Below are positions 54,047 through 62,330 of a stretch of DNA of 64,000 nucleotides, one piece after another. This DNA comes from Alternaria dauci (lineage: Eukaryota > Ascomycota > Dothideomycetes > Pleosporales > Pleosporaceae). The notes below the pieces were generated by a model. That model was not told where the DNA came from and did no database searches. It worked only from the letters and a program-made list of their open reading frames with translations. The position numbers and the translations under genes were made by a program. Numbering within the stretch: position 1 is the stretch's first letter; every line of letters starts with the position of its first letter. The stretch spans positions 6,076,001 through 6,140,000 of the forward strand of contig NC_091272.1 of the NCBI RefSeq assembly GCF_042100115.1, in the 5' to 3' direction.

Positions 54047-55399
54047 TTAGTCCCAAAATCGGTCGACTATCTCTTTCGGCAATGCACCAACCCGCTTCTT
54101 CGTCTCGTATATTTTCATGTCATCGCCGCTCATTGCCACCAAGACTGCCGACCGATGTTCAGTCTTCTCTTCGACTGTCTTTCGCAACAACTGCAACAAC
54201 GTTACGAGCTTCCGAAGCACCTCCTGGTTATCCGTTTCCCAGTTTTCGAACCTCTTGTGATTGTCGGTGTGATCGCCTTTCTGGGTGACCCCTTTCACCC
54301 GGATATCTCTTCGCTTGTAGGTTCCGCCAAAGACCGCATTGTGCTTTCCACCGAGGCAGCAAGTGGGCGTTCGACCGAACCACATTTGGTCGAGGGGTCG
54401 AGAACTAGCATTGCTTTTCAGTTCCAAGATCTGGTGCTGTGGAACGACTTTGCCTTGTGGAATGACGACTGTGGCTTGTGATTCGTCGAATTGGATGGCC
54501 TCAACGTCGTGGCCGCTCGGAGTAAAGTCAGGGTGGATATTCGGTGGCACATCAGGGTCTTGTGGTGTAGCAATACTCGGATCGTAAGCGTCGGCCTCAT
54601 GACGGACGACCAAGGTCAGAGAGCCAAACTTATATTTCAACATCCGATGATGACTAGTCGCGCCATCAATCTCGGACTCAGTAAGTGCTGTCTCGAAGTT
54701 CCGACCGTATGAGTTGGGTGCAGATCTAACCTTTGCGTTGCGCACCTGCCTGCCGATAAAGAGGGTATTTCTTTCAAAATCGAGATTCAGATGAAACCCC
54801 TGGAAGGAAGTACCCTTCAAGAACCTGATCAAATTAAGGATCGTGGTGCGGTTGATCACGATATCCACATCGTTGAAGCGGGTATCGGGGCTCATCACAG
54901 CCACGGCCTGGAAAGCGGGCTCGTACTGATATTTCGGAGCACGTTCCGCATGCTCGTCCATGAAATGATAGCCCGTATCGGGCGCGATCCGAAGAGGAAA
55001 GTCTTGTGCGTTTGGCATTTTGAATACCGGGGGAGACCCCGGTACGGAGATTATGGTCTTCGCTTCGTCCATAAAGCTGTAGCTGCTGACAAGAGTGTAA
55101 CCCTCCGCCGAGGAAATCTTGTCTGGACTGGCGTCTATATTGGCAAACGTACCCTGCCAGATAATCTTGTCCTCGTTCACGTTGATATACATGTGGGAGT
55201 TTCGTTCCTTGCTATCTTGTTTGGCAAGCGGTTTGAGATCAGGGACGCCATACTCTCGCTTGCCAGTGTTCTTGTCGATGTAATGTTTCCCGTGCACCAG
55301 AGATTTCGAGAACACAGGGTCCGAAGACGAGCGAGGGCGGCCAAGATAGCCTGGTTGAGGAGGAAGTTCCAGATCTTTGAGAAAAGCGCTTTGATTCAT
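54047..55399 (-). CDS. Fungal family often mislabelled geranylgeranyl pyrophosphate synthetase
   Basis: Single exon, 450 aa from ATG 55399 (MNQSAFLKDLELPPQPGYLG); an in-frame ATG at 55468 adds 23 residues. Blocks I recall from this ascomycete-wide family: EGYTLVSSYSFMDEAKTIIS, VPGSPPVF, LRIAPDTGYHFMDEHAERAP, FQAVAVMSPDTRFNDVDIVI, LNLIRFLKG, ERNTLFIGRQ, SYGRNFETAL, ATSHHRMLKYKFGSLTLVVR and DQMWFGRTP, then LRKLVTLLQLLRKTVEE. Database entries often carry the prenyl synthase name, but neither DDxxD motif nor a prenyltransferase pattern is visible, so that name should not be trusted. Function unknown; intact. Confidence 0.8.
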   Translation of the reverse strand: MNQSAFLKDLELPPQPGYLGRPRSSSDPVFSKSLVHGKHYIDKNTGKREYGVPDLKPLAKQDSKERNSHMYINVNEDKIIWQGTFANIDASPDKISSAEGYTLVSSYSFMDEAKTIISVPGSPPVFKMPNAQDFPLRIAPDTGYHFMDEHAERAPKYQYEPAFQAVAVMSPDTRFNDVDIVINRTTILNLIRFLKGTSFQGFHLNLDFERNTLFIGRQVRNAKVRSAPNSYGRNFETALTESEIDGATSHHRMLKYKFGSLTLVVRHEADAYDPSIATPQDPDVPPNIHPDFTPSGHDVEAIQFDESQATVVIPQGKVVPQHQILELKSNASSRPLDQMWFGRTPTCCLGGKHNAVFGGTYKRRDIRVKGVTQKGDHTDNHKRFENWETDNQEVLRKLVTLLQLLRKTVEEKTEHRSAVLVAMSGDDMKIYETKKRVGALPKEIVDRFWD

Positions 55400-55864
55400 T
55401 GCGAGTGTAAGGAGTGGCTGATCCGGTCGAAGGAGGCGGTAGATCTGATATATGATAGTAGAATACATTGTACGAAGTCATTGTGTATATACAAGCAGGA
55501 AAGAAAGATTTCGGCCTCTAGGCACTCATTGTGCTGGGCGGCCAACGTATTAGAACGAAGGCATGTAGTGAATGCTAGGCCTTTGTAAGACCATCAGTAT
55601 CTGATGGCTGTCTGAGCATCTGCATACTGAGTTTTTGGCTCTAGTCCAAATGTATACGTAGAAAAGTGATCGTAAGAAATTGGTCTAGATATAGCGAGGC
55701 GATCGAGAGTTCTTAACGGCTTCTGTGGCTTTGTCCATCGCAGTGCTTGTTCTGTCAATGAATGGCAAACACTTCGTTGATTAAGTGAGACATTTGCAAA
55801 CATTTGCAGGTCGTCAGAATGTTGCCCCTGGTCTCAAATGGTGAGACTATGTGCTAGTGTTGCA
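55400..55864. other. Intergenic
   Basis: Upstream region of the preceding minus-strand gene and 3' flank of the next; nothing recognised. Confidence 0.4.
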
Positions 55865-57697
55865 CTATAGTGTTTTCGAAGGCTTCTTGAGAAAACTAGC
55901 TATTGGCAATCGCCTGCGTTTTATTGTCTCTGCCTGTACACGAGGCTGCGTGGGCCTCAGGTGTCTTTTCTCCCCAGCTTGTCGGTGCTTTGCAGATGTC
56001 AGCGTAGCTCTAGATCTGCTATTTCGAGCATGAATTGCAAGACCAGGAGCCTTGTAAGTATCATCAATGTACATTCTTCTCTTTCGGTCGCGTCTGTCTT
56101 CACCTGGACTGGTGAAGTGCTTCTTGGCTGTCGGCTCGTGTCGTTTCTTGACGAGTGATCCAGATCCTTGCTTCGCAACCAGATCAGTGAACAGTGTGCT
56201 CTTACTTTCCCACGGATATATATCCTCCTTGCTTCCCGTCTCCCTGGTGGGACATACAAGTCTGCCAGAAGGTGGGCAACCCGGATTTTGCTGCCTCCAA
56301 ACTTTCAGCGCGTTAATGGGTCCTTCTCTTATAAACATGGCATTTTTATGATCAAGAAATTTAGACTCAACGCTTTCCAAGTCATCAATAATGTCAAGAT
56401 CCAGCTCCGCATCAGAAATCTTTTCGCGCCAAGCGCGTTCTAAAGCCTGCCGGTAGTCACGTTTGGCGTCCTCAAGTCTCGCCTTTTCGCATTGTAACAT
56501 GTCAATGAAGGCTGGTTTTACAACACTATCCCTGAACTCGCCAGGTGTACCATCTTCCCAGGGTGCCCAGCTCGAGTAATGATGGCACATATGCTCAAAT
56601 CTGTTGCGCGCCTCACGCAAAGCGTTCGCATATTGATGCACGTTGTCTCGAAGACGACTGAGGCTTGTAGCCGGCGTCTCACTCACAATTTGGCGGGTAA
56701 TACCACGTTCTTTACCTCTAGGAAGCCTGGTATCGTCGATGGGATTAGGCTGTATCAGTCTCGATCGTAGCCATGCGGGGAGCAGTAGTGCACCGACGTC
56801 CTCCCACGCGTCTCTGCACGCTAGCTCAACCGAGTTGCATTTTGTCCAAAGCCAGCTTTCATAGTAGACGATACGGTCAAATTCCTCACGCGCCAGGAAC
56901 GCTCGATTTACAAGGTCTCGTCGTCTGTCACATTGCCCAGGAGTCGGTGGGGTTGATGAGTCCTGCGTAGCCTCATCGTGATTCGCCAACTTCCCATCCA
57001 AATCTTCAATGTCTTTCAGTATCCTTGATTTCTTATCCTCGGTTTCCACTATGCTGCCGTCGATTTCCGTCCAATATTTCTTGTATCTGCGTTCGGCAAG
57101 AATCGCTTGTTTGACACGTGTCCCCAAGTCTTTTGAGATGGTAATCGCTGGAACTGTTCTCTCGCCGTCGTGAACATGAACCAGAACAGGCGACAATGAA
57201 GAGAAGAACCTGATCGTGTCCTGTTCATCATCGGTCCACCATTCTCGGGCTGCGCAAACCTTGCTGGTGTCGTTGACTTTGGCGCGAGACCTGCGTTTGG
57301 TAACCTCGTTCTGTCGTTCAGGGAATTCTGAGCTTGTGCTTGAGTTCGAGCTTGAGCTTGTGACAGAGCACGCAGTACCATCCTCCACTGGTTTGTGACC
57401 CGGGCCGCGGTGAATGGACGCGTCTGCTAAGCTTGTACCTTCTTCCAGTCTGTTTGTAAGAGGGGCCATGCGATTAGAAGTGTTGGGTTTGGGCCTGATG
57501 CGTTCGTTGAGTCGCTCTTTCGTGTTGCTCCGAGATGTTACTGTCGCATTTTTACCATCATAATAATGGTGGTCGTGTGTGTAGTATATGTTGATGTCAT
57601 GTGTAGCATGGTACTCACGAGCCGGCCTTCGAGTCTCAATAGAACTTGCAAAGTCAGCTGATGTGCGAGTCGCCGTACAACAAGATCGCTTTGCCAT
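55865..57697 (-). CDS. Coiled-coil protein of a two-member local family, member A
   Basis: Exons 57697-57619 and 57540-55865 (78-bp intron GTGAGT...GACAG; its length is a multiple of three, so the frame also reads through it), 584 aa. After a Ser/Thr-rich N-terminus come FFSSLSPVLVHVHDGER and LGTRVKQAILAERRYKKYWT, then KKSRILKDIEDLDGKLAN (coiled coil). WLWTKCNSVELACRDAWEDV leads to PAWLRSRLIQPNPIDDTRLP, then a second coiled coil, SLSRLRDNVHQYANALREAR. Basic C-terminus (DRRDRKRRMY; RRRLPIASFLKKPSKTL). The order of helices matches the gene at 59494-61758. No enzyme motif seen. Confidence 0.68.
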   Translation of the reverse strand: MAKRSCCTATRTSADFASSIETRRPAREYHATHDINIYYTHDHHYYDGKNATVTSRSNTKERLNERIRPKPNTSNRMAPLTNRLEEGTSLADASIHRGPGHKPVEDGTACSVTSSSSNSSTSSEFPERQNEVTKRRSRAKVNDTSKVCAAREWWTDDEQDTIRFFSSLSPVLVHVHDGERTVPAITISKDLGTRVKQAILAERRYKKYWTEIDGSIVETEDKKSRILKDIEDLDGKLANHDEATQDSSTPPTPGQCDRRRDLVNRAFLAREEFDRIVYYESWLWTKCNSVELACRDAWEDVGALLLPAWLRSRLIQPNPIDDTRLPRGKERGITRQIVSETPATSLSRLRDNVHQYANALREARNRFEHMCHHYSSWAPWEDGTPGEFRDSVVKPAFIDMLQCEKARLEDAKRDYRQALERAWREKISDAELDLDIIDDLESVESKFLDHKNAMFIREGPINALKVWRQQNPGCPPSGRLVCPTRETGSKEDIYPWESKSTLFTDLVAKQGSGSLVKKRHEPTAKKHFTSPGEDRRDRKRRMYIDDTYKAPGLAIHARNSRSRATLTSAKHRQAGEKRHLRPTQPRVQAETIKRRRLPIASFLKKPSKTL

Positions 57698-58013
57698 TTT
57701 CTGCACAAACGACCCAAATCTTGTCTTGCGTGTCGCAAAATAAGAGGAGGCCCCAGCCAAGGAAGGCAGTACGTACGACTGACAACAAAGGCGTACCCTG
57801 ACATTCAGCGTCTTTGTCCTCTTTGTTGTTCAAACCAACAGGACGCCACACCTCGAATTAGGACGCTTCCTAGTGGGCGTAGTGAGGGGACAGTATCAAG
57901 GACCGGTGTCATTCAGAATCACAATCTGTGGGCCCGTGACAGTGGCATATAGCTACAACCAGCAAACTGCGGAAGCGCGGCGTCGACGAGAACGCCCAGC
58001 GGAGGAGACCTAA

Positions 58014-58427
58014 CATCGGCACAGTAGATCCCCGCGTGCAGCGACGCCAGAGCAAGATCGCGGGCACGATGATACGTCTGGATATCGTTCGCAGTCACGA
58101 AATTACCGGAGTTGCCCTCAAGATTGTAATACCGACCGTGCTAGACGCAGGGAAAGAGGATGGCCAGAAAGCTGTAACGATGAAACTTGCCATACCTTAG
58201 ACGGGTCATGGTATGGACGGCGGACACGTCGATCTGGCCGTGATACGGATCTCATGTCGCGCAACGGCCCCCAGCCTGACTATGGGTATTATAGGAGCGA
58301 CGACCGCTATGACCAGTGGAATGGAAGGGAGCAAGGCCATAGTGACAACATGATTATGCGCCGACGTGGTAAAGGCGCAAATAGAAGCGAAGGACGCAGA
58401 AGAGACGGGGGTGGAAGGGCTTCATAA
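58014..58427 (+). pseudogene. Arg/Ser/Asp-rich remnant (RS-like), no start
   Basis: 138 open codons: HRHSRSPRAATPEQDRGHDD, then YRSQSRNYRS, DYGYYRSDDRYDQWNG and an Arg/Gly-rich end RRRGKGANRSEGRRRDGG. The same frame upstream is open too (QTAEARRRRERPAEET) but separated by TAA at 58011-58013, again where CAA would fit. There is no Met near the start. It is either the last exon of a lost RNA-binding-type gene or a chance low-complexity frame. Confidence 0.35.
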
Positions 58428-59117
58428 GCCAGTGGCACTATGCTCTGAGAGGACGTGTAAGGGAGTGACTTGATATGGCACGAGCGGATGTATATGATGC
58501 GGAGAGTGTTTTCGAAAGTGTTTTTTGTGTTGGTCGAACAACCGAGGCGGGAGATGTTGCATGAAGGCGGCTTCACGAAGCAGAAGACGGCGACGCGATC
58601 TTAGAACGCGGTGCACACGTCATACGAAACCGAGCTATTCCTAACTGGGACGACGCTTTCCGCCGCCCGAACTTGCGCACATGTACGAGGCCGCAGTCAA
58701 TTCTTCAAAAGTAAAGTGTAGATTCTTAGTAGTAGCATGCATAGTAATCACCATTGCTACCCACTACTGTATAAGTGCGCTGTATGCAGTGAATTGGCAT
58801 TATGGTGGTGGAGTGACGCTACCGTGTCCCGGCGCTTTTCCATTTCCGGGCAAGCATTGTTGCGCCTTGGCAACGTCTGTTGTCACAGCCAAAATCACAC
58901 CTCCACGCCTTCGCGTTGTACCTCGCCACGACCCGGCCCGAACCAGACGCGTTTGGTCTTCGAAATGAAAGCTTCTGCAATATCTTTGCTATACGAAAAT
59001 CATCAACAGCTGATGTTTCGTAACAACCCCGACCTCCAAAACTATTTGCTATCCTCAGCGTCGATGTGCTAAAGCGCTACCATCCATCGCGAGTGTGAAG
59101 AGTTGCCTTTGGGTCTT
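58428..59117. other. Intergenic
   Basis: No coding support on either strand. Confidence 0.4.
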
Positions 59118-59493
59118 CTAGTGGACGCCTATTGTATAGCAATGATCGTCGGGTTGTGTTTTGGCCACGATCCATCTCATGGCCGTGGAGTAGGTTGTAG
59201 TAATGACCATCTTGCAAGAAAACAGATCTCCCTCCGACATCGCCCAGCCCAGTATTCTTGTCCACTCCAACTCGTTCGCAGACCTTCCGTACGCCTCGTT
59301 CCGTCCAAACATACCGTATTCGAGCTCGTAAAGGCGCGTTGCTGCTCTCCAATCTCGCCAGATAGTACACTTCGTTCACCCAGCTTTCCACGATGCCTAC
59401 CGACGTCCTCTATAAATTCGTATACCGCTCTGCCCTCTCCGTAGAGTCCGCGCTCTTGCCCGGGGATCGGACATCTAGTCGCGACACCCTCGT
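59118..59493 (-). pseudogene. Out-of-frame coding-like continuation of the upstream coiled-coil gene
   Basis: After the stop at 59494, protein-like sequence continues in a second frame (GLYGEGRAVYEFIEDVGRHR; LGERSVLSGEIGEQQRA, about 59490-59330) and then a third (LYELEYGMFGRNEAYGRSAN; LEWTRILGWAMSEGDLFS), ending at 59118. Each switch can be explained by loss of one base in a short run (GG near 59528, CC near 59338). The present stop at 59494 may therefore be secondary. Confidence 0.5.
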
Positions 59494-61758
59494 TCAACAA
59501 TCTCCGTCTCGAACCTTATAACTCCACTCGTCAATGCACCTCTGTTCATGTCCGTAGGCACGATCACTGTCGGTGACCAGGATTATACGATTCAGGAGTA
59601 TATTGTCTTGGTTCCTCTTCTTAGACACCGGAGGCGATTCGATCTTATACTTCTGCATGTACTCGTATAGATCCTCGTCCCACTTCCGATTCATCTCCCC
59701 GCCGTGTCTCTTACTTGCTGGCTCTTCTTGCGTCGTTCCGTCGTCCTCGCTCCTCTTCCGCTTCGGCGACTTGTTGAGCACTTCAGCGGTGCCTTCGGTA
59801 ACCTTGTGAGCCCCGCTATCTTCAGGAAAGCAATTTTCTCCTGTTGCTGAAGACTGGTTGAAAACTTTTGGAGCTTCTTCTACAGCCACCACGTTCATCA
59901 GACCGGGCTCGCCTGCATGCGGACTGGTCGACTCATCCGTACGACTCAGCGCTGCTCTCACCTCGGTGAGTATCTGTTCAATTCTCTGCAGTGGTGTGCT
60001 TTTGTCTTGTGGGACACGAAGAGCTGCTTGACCTATTGTGATCTGTTCCCTGGCGATAGACAAGTCTTTCTGAGGCATCATGGCAGCTGGTTCATATTTA
60101 CTGGTTGAAATTTCGGCCGCGCGCTGCCCAAGCTGCTTAGCTTCAGCTTGTTCTTCGAGTTCTGCCTCATCGTCCCCTGCAGGATGTTCCGGTCCCCAGA
60201 CGCCAGCTACAACACTGGTATTCCACCTCTCAATCTGGCTACGATCCAGCTGCTTCATCGACTTGATGTTCCGTCGATCTACGCTGTACGCACTGTTGGA
60301 CTCTTGGTCGTCCATCGGATCGAAAATTGTGACATTGGCAGCTCGCGCATCGTCTGTTGCTTTTATGGCAGCCTTTTCGGCACTATCCACGTCACGAATA
60401 AGACCACGCCAGCCTTCCAGCCAATGCTTAGCAAAATCTGCTTCCAAGTCTGCACCTGTGCCGTTCGCTTGCTGAGCGATATAGTGTTTAAGTCTACTAC
60501 CGTATTCCCTACGATAATTATCGTGCCTCTCGCAGGCTGCTTGGAATGCATGCCGTGTAGAACGAGCTTTTTCCGCGAGCCGCGAATGCGTGTCTTCGTC
60601 CTGATCCGGTGTTGCAGGCTTCACAGTATCAACGGTGTTTGTGGGGGGTATTGAAAGGGGCCACAGCGGTATTCTTGAAGCAAGTGATGGCTGCCCAGGT
60701 CCTATTGGTAGTTCTTGCCAAGGTACCTCGATCTTGTCCTCAAACTTCGACAGAAGCTTACAACTTGTGAGCACTTCATCCTCAACGGCTTCAACGTGTT
60801 CGACAAGCTCAAGCCACTTCCTTGCGAAGTGGCTCAAGTATTTGGGTAAATACTCGCGCTCGGCGTCCATATCCTTCCGCTGTAGAGCTTCCTCGTCTAT
60901 CTCGGCTGACAGTGATCTGACTTTGAGTTCTTCCTCCGTGGTAGGCTCTCGGTCATCTTCATCAAGAATGTCAAGAATTCTTTTCATCTCCTGGTGTTGC
61001 TCCCGTTGAAGTGTCTCGATACGACGATCCTCTTCGTCCAGATCTACTAGACGTTGGTTTACAGCAGAGCGCAGAGCGCGATAATAACGACTCGTTTCGA
61101 TTTTCTCCTTCATGCGCTCAGACAACTCGTGTGTTAGTCGTAAGCAGAGCCCTCCCTTGCCATCACTCCGCTGAAATATTTGCGCAGGACCGCGTGTATA
61201 AAAGCTCTCAGAGTTTAGCCCGTGTGGTAACTCCCAAGGTATCAAAATCGAGCCTCCTCTTCCGAAAGCGCCAGATGATGGGATTGGGTAGTGCTTTCCA
61301 GGACTTTCGCAAGCGTTTCGATCTACGATCAATTCATGTCCACTGGTCCTCGCCGCCGATCTGTGCTTCCTCGATTCTGCTCCATCGCTCATAACATGTT
61401 CTAGAGCTGGCATTGTCCCAATGTCCGATGTTGAGGTGGGTGCAAGTGTAATTCCCCGGGACGGCTGGCCCGGGTTATGTGCAACGTCGTCCACAGGGTT
61501 CTCGCTTCGTGGTAAGGGATGGCTGGTCGCGGATTGAGAGCTTGAATAGTCGACCTGTCGGTCATCACTCCCTGGCGGAGCGGTCTGACGATTTAAAGAT
61601 ACGCGCGCGTTTTCGCCGTTCAACTTAGCATCTAGGGCTCGTGGTGGCGGCTCCAAGCTGTCGACATGTTCCTCCGTCTTCTGACCATTTTTAGTCAAAT
61701 CCGCGCCCTGTTTGTACAAGGCATAGCCATAATTTCGGGCAAATTGCATCGCCCACAT
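59494..61758 (-). CDS. Coiled-coil protein of a two-member local family, member B (754 aa)
   Basis: Single exon from ATG 61758 (MWAMQFARNYGYALYKQGAD). Ser/Pro-rich residues 30-200, then ESFYTRGPAQIFQRSDGKGG and LRLTHELSERMKEKIETSRY, a coiled coil (LVDLDEEDRRIETLQREQHQ), FARKWLELVEHVEAVEDEVL, and a second coil from SRLAEKARSTRHAFQAACER. The helix order matches member A. A nuclear-type basic patch, SPKRKRSEDD, lies near residue 670. The end SYKVRDGDC looks arbitrary, because out-of-frame protein-like sequence follows (see 59118-59493). Function unknown; divergent from the gene at 62331. Confidence 0.68.
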   Translation of the reverse strand: MWAMQFARNYGYALYKQGADLTKNGQKTEEHVDSLEPPPRALDAKLNGENARVSLNRQTAPPGSDDRQVDYSSSQSATSHPLPRSENPVDDVAHNPGQPSRGITLAPTSTSDIGTMPALEHVMSDGAESRKHRSAARTSGHELIVDRNACESPGKHYPIPSSGAFGRGGSILIPWELPHGLNSESFYTRGPAQIFQRSDGKGGLCLRLTHELSERMKEKIETSRYYRALRSAVNQRLVDLDEEDRRIETLQREQHQEMKRILDILDEDDREPTTEEELKVRSLSAEIDEEALQRKDMDAEREYLPKYLSHFARKWLELVEHVEAVEDEVLTSCKLLSKFEDKIEVPWQELPIGPGQPSLASRIPLWPLSIPPTNTVDTVKPATPDQDEDTHSRLAEKARSTRHAFQAACERHDNYRREYGSRLKHYIAQQANGTGADLEADFAKHWLEGWRGLIRDVDSAEKAAIKATDDARAANVTIFDPMDDQESNSAYSVDRRNIKSMKQLDRSQIERWNTSVVAGVWGPEHPAGDDEAELEEQAEAKQLGQRAAEISTSKYEPAAMMPQKDLSIAREQITIGQAALRVPQDKSTPLQRIEQILTEVRAALSRTDESTSPHAGEPGLMNVVAVEEAPKVFNQSSATGENCFPEDSGAHKVTEGTAEVLNKSPKRKRSEDDGTTQEEPASKRHGGEMNRKWDEDLYEYMQKYKIESPPVSKKRNQDNILLNRIILVTDSDRAYGHEQRCIDEWSYKVRDGDC

Positions 61759-62330
61759 GATGACTCCACGTCGTTGTGCGCAATGTTCGAGTTGTTGGAT
61801 TGTAAAGGATTGGTAGGAACATCAAATTACAACAGGATGTACCTTTTCCACTTCAGTTGTATGCAAGCAAAGATTTGTGTTGAGTTCAATTGGTTCCTTG
61901 TCATTGTTTTATCGGTTTCCAGTTCCCAGTCATACTAGTGAGTGAGCACATTGTTGGCAAGGCTTTGTTTCCCTTTCCTCAAAGGTTCCCTAATGCATAG
62001 TGAATGTTTTGCTCGCTTCCTCCTCGATTTCAGGCAACACAGTCTCTTAACTGGTTTAGTGCATTTCCTCGTTGTACAACAGCTTTTGGCCTTGGAGCTC
62101 ACCTTGAACCTGACTACCCACTCAATCCGGTCTACTCACGCATCAGGCTCCACCCTAAATACAAAAGCTTTACGAACGTCTCCACTTGCTCGCACAGGAA
62201 CCTAGTTGCAATCAATCTCTGGTAGACTGTAACCTTGATTGCAGCCAACGGCCCATCTCGAGGAGACGCGATTTTAGAATCCGCGTGACCGAGTCCAATA
62301 CCGATAACTTCCACCTGCTAAGCTCGAAAC
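61759..62330. other. Divergent promoter region
   Basis: 572 bp between two head-to-head genes. No clear TATA box. Contains pyrimidine-rich stretches on the plus strand (CTTTGTTTCCCTTTCCTC). Confidence 0.4.
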
